Assembly: GCA_025353305.1 (NCBI GenBank)
Contig: JANXQX010000027.1
Span: forward strand, 1-5,460
Origin: Holophagaceae bacterium
GTDB lineage: Bacteria; Acidobacteriota; Holophagae; Holophagales; Holophagaceae
Direction: 5' to 3'
DNA length: 5,460 nucleotides
The notes below the pieces were generated by a model. It was not told where the DNA came from and made no database searches. It saw nothing but the letters and a program-made list of their open reading frames with translations. This document shows, piece by piece, positions 5,141-5,460 of the stretch. Both the position numbers and the translations under genes were made by a program. Numbering within the stretch: the first letter of the stretch is position 1; the number at the start of each line of letters is the position of its first letter.

Positions 5141-5460
5141 AAGCGCTGGCGGCGGAGGTGTTTTTGCGGGCGGCCTGCATCAGGGACTTGGCCACATCCT
5201 CAAATTGGCGGGCCAGGGTCTCCGCCTTGCGGGCCGTGGACCCGACCGCCATGGAGGATTCGAAGTAGAGCCCCCCGCCCCGCATGGCGCGCCCGTCCAC
5301 CTCCACGTTGTAGGCGCGGAGCGCGTTCGAGGCCGTGGTGATGTGGTCGATCCAGGCAAGCACCGGGATGCCCCGGGCCACCCCCACATCCTTCAGGGTC
5401 TGGATCGTCTCGCGGCTGGCGGCCGTATTGACCACCATGTTGCCGATCAGACCGGCCAGG
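5139..5460 (-). CDS. ParA-like partition ATPase, C-terminal part (runs off the window)
   Basis: Only the last 106 residues are visible; the frame continues beyond 5460, so the Walker motifs needed to prove an ATPase are outside the window. The visible part fits the end of a ParA/MinD-type P-loop protein: a hydrophobic strand (GLIGNMVVN) ending in Asn, a helix, a second strand (GIPVLAWI), a segment resembling the region before the final helix, and a long C-terminal helix (ARKAETLARQFEDVAKSLMQAARK), ending in an Ala/Ser tail. ParA ATPases move plasmid copies apart by patterning on the nucleoid with a centromere-binding partner, here probably the next gene. The operon position supports this, but sequence alone is weak. 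An internal ATG at 5438 is probably not the true start. Confidence 0.5.
   Translation of the reverse strand, partial: LAGLIGNMVVNTAASRETIQTLKDVGVARGIPVLAWIDHITTASNALRAYNVEVDGRAMRGGGLYFESSMAVGSTARKAETLARQFEDVAKSLMQAARKNTSAASA

Overview
This window looks like the replication and maintenance segment of a plasmid or a secondary replicon with plasmid-type control. The coding parts are GC-rich with G/C-biased third codon positions. The centre is a non-coding stretch of about 1.4 kb that is much richer in A+T and full of short repeats. A GC-rich Gram-negative host is most likely, but nothing here fixes the genus.

Left part (1-1835, + strand): a short region with four copies of a TAATTGTCG-like word leads into a possible promoter and a complete tyrosine recombinase of the XerC/XerD/phage-integrase type with all its catalytic residues. 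Its likely role is plasmid dimer resolution or site-specific integration. A 181-residue protein of unknown function follows 58 bp downstream, possibly in the same transcript.

Centre (1836-3215): an unassigned spacer, an AT-rich segment that could be the melting region, then the origin. I count 18 clear copies of a 15-bp iteron, consensus TACCYARRATGACGG, in four blocks of alternating orientation (6 forward, 4 reverse, 3 forward, 5 reverse). In the last block most iterons sit inside larger units of 77-79 bp that also carry an ACCACTT box. One DnaA-box-like 9-mer lies between iterons. Just before the rep gene there is a perfect 17-bp inverted repeat. Its left arm matches the iteron and its right arm covers the ribosome binding site, which is the classic layout of an autoregulated iteron-plasmid initiator.

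Right part (3216-5460): a 390-residue replication initiator of the plasmid RepA type (+ strand) is followed by a short gap with a possible shared terminator. Facing it on the - strand is a two-gene operon: the C-terminal part of a probable ParA-like ATPase, cut off by the window edge, and a 235-residue protein with one clear and one possible ribbon-helix-helix segment. These look like a partition ATPase and its centromere-binding partner.

Together the genes form a replicon backbone: RepA and iterons for replication and copy control, the ParA-like/RHH pair for segregation, and the recombinase for resolving multimers. The least familiar parts are the origin architecture, the partition partner and the 181-residue protein.
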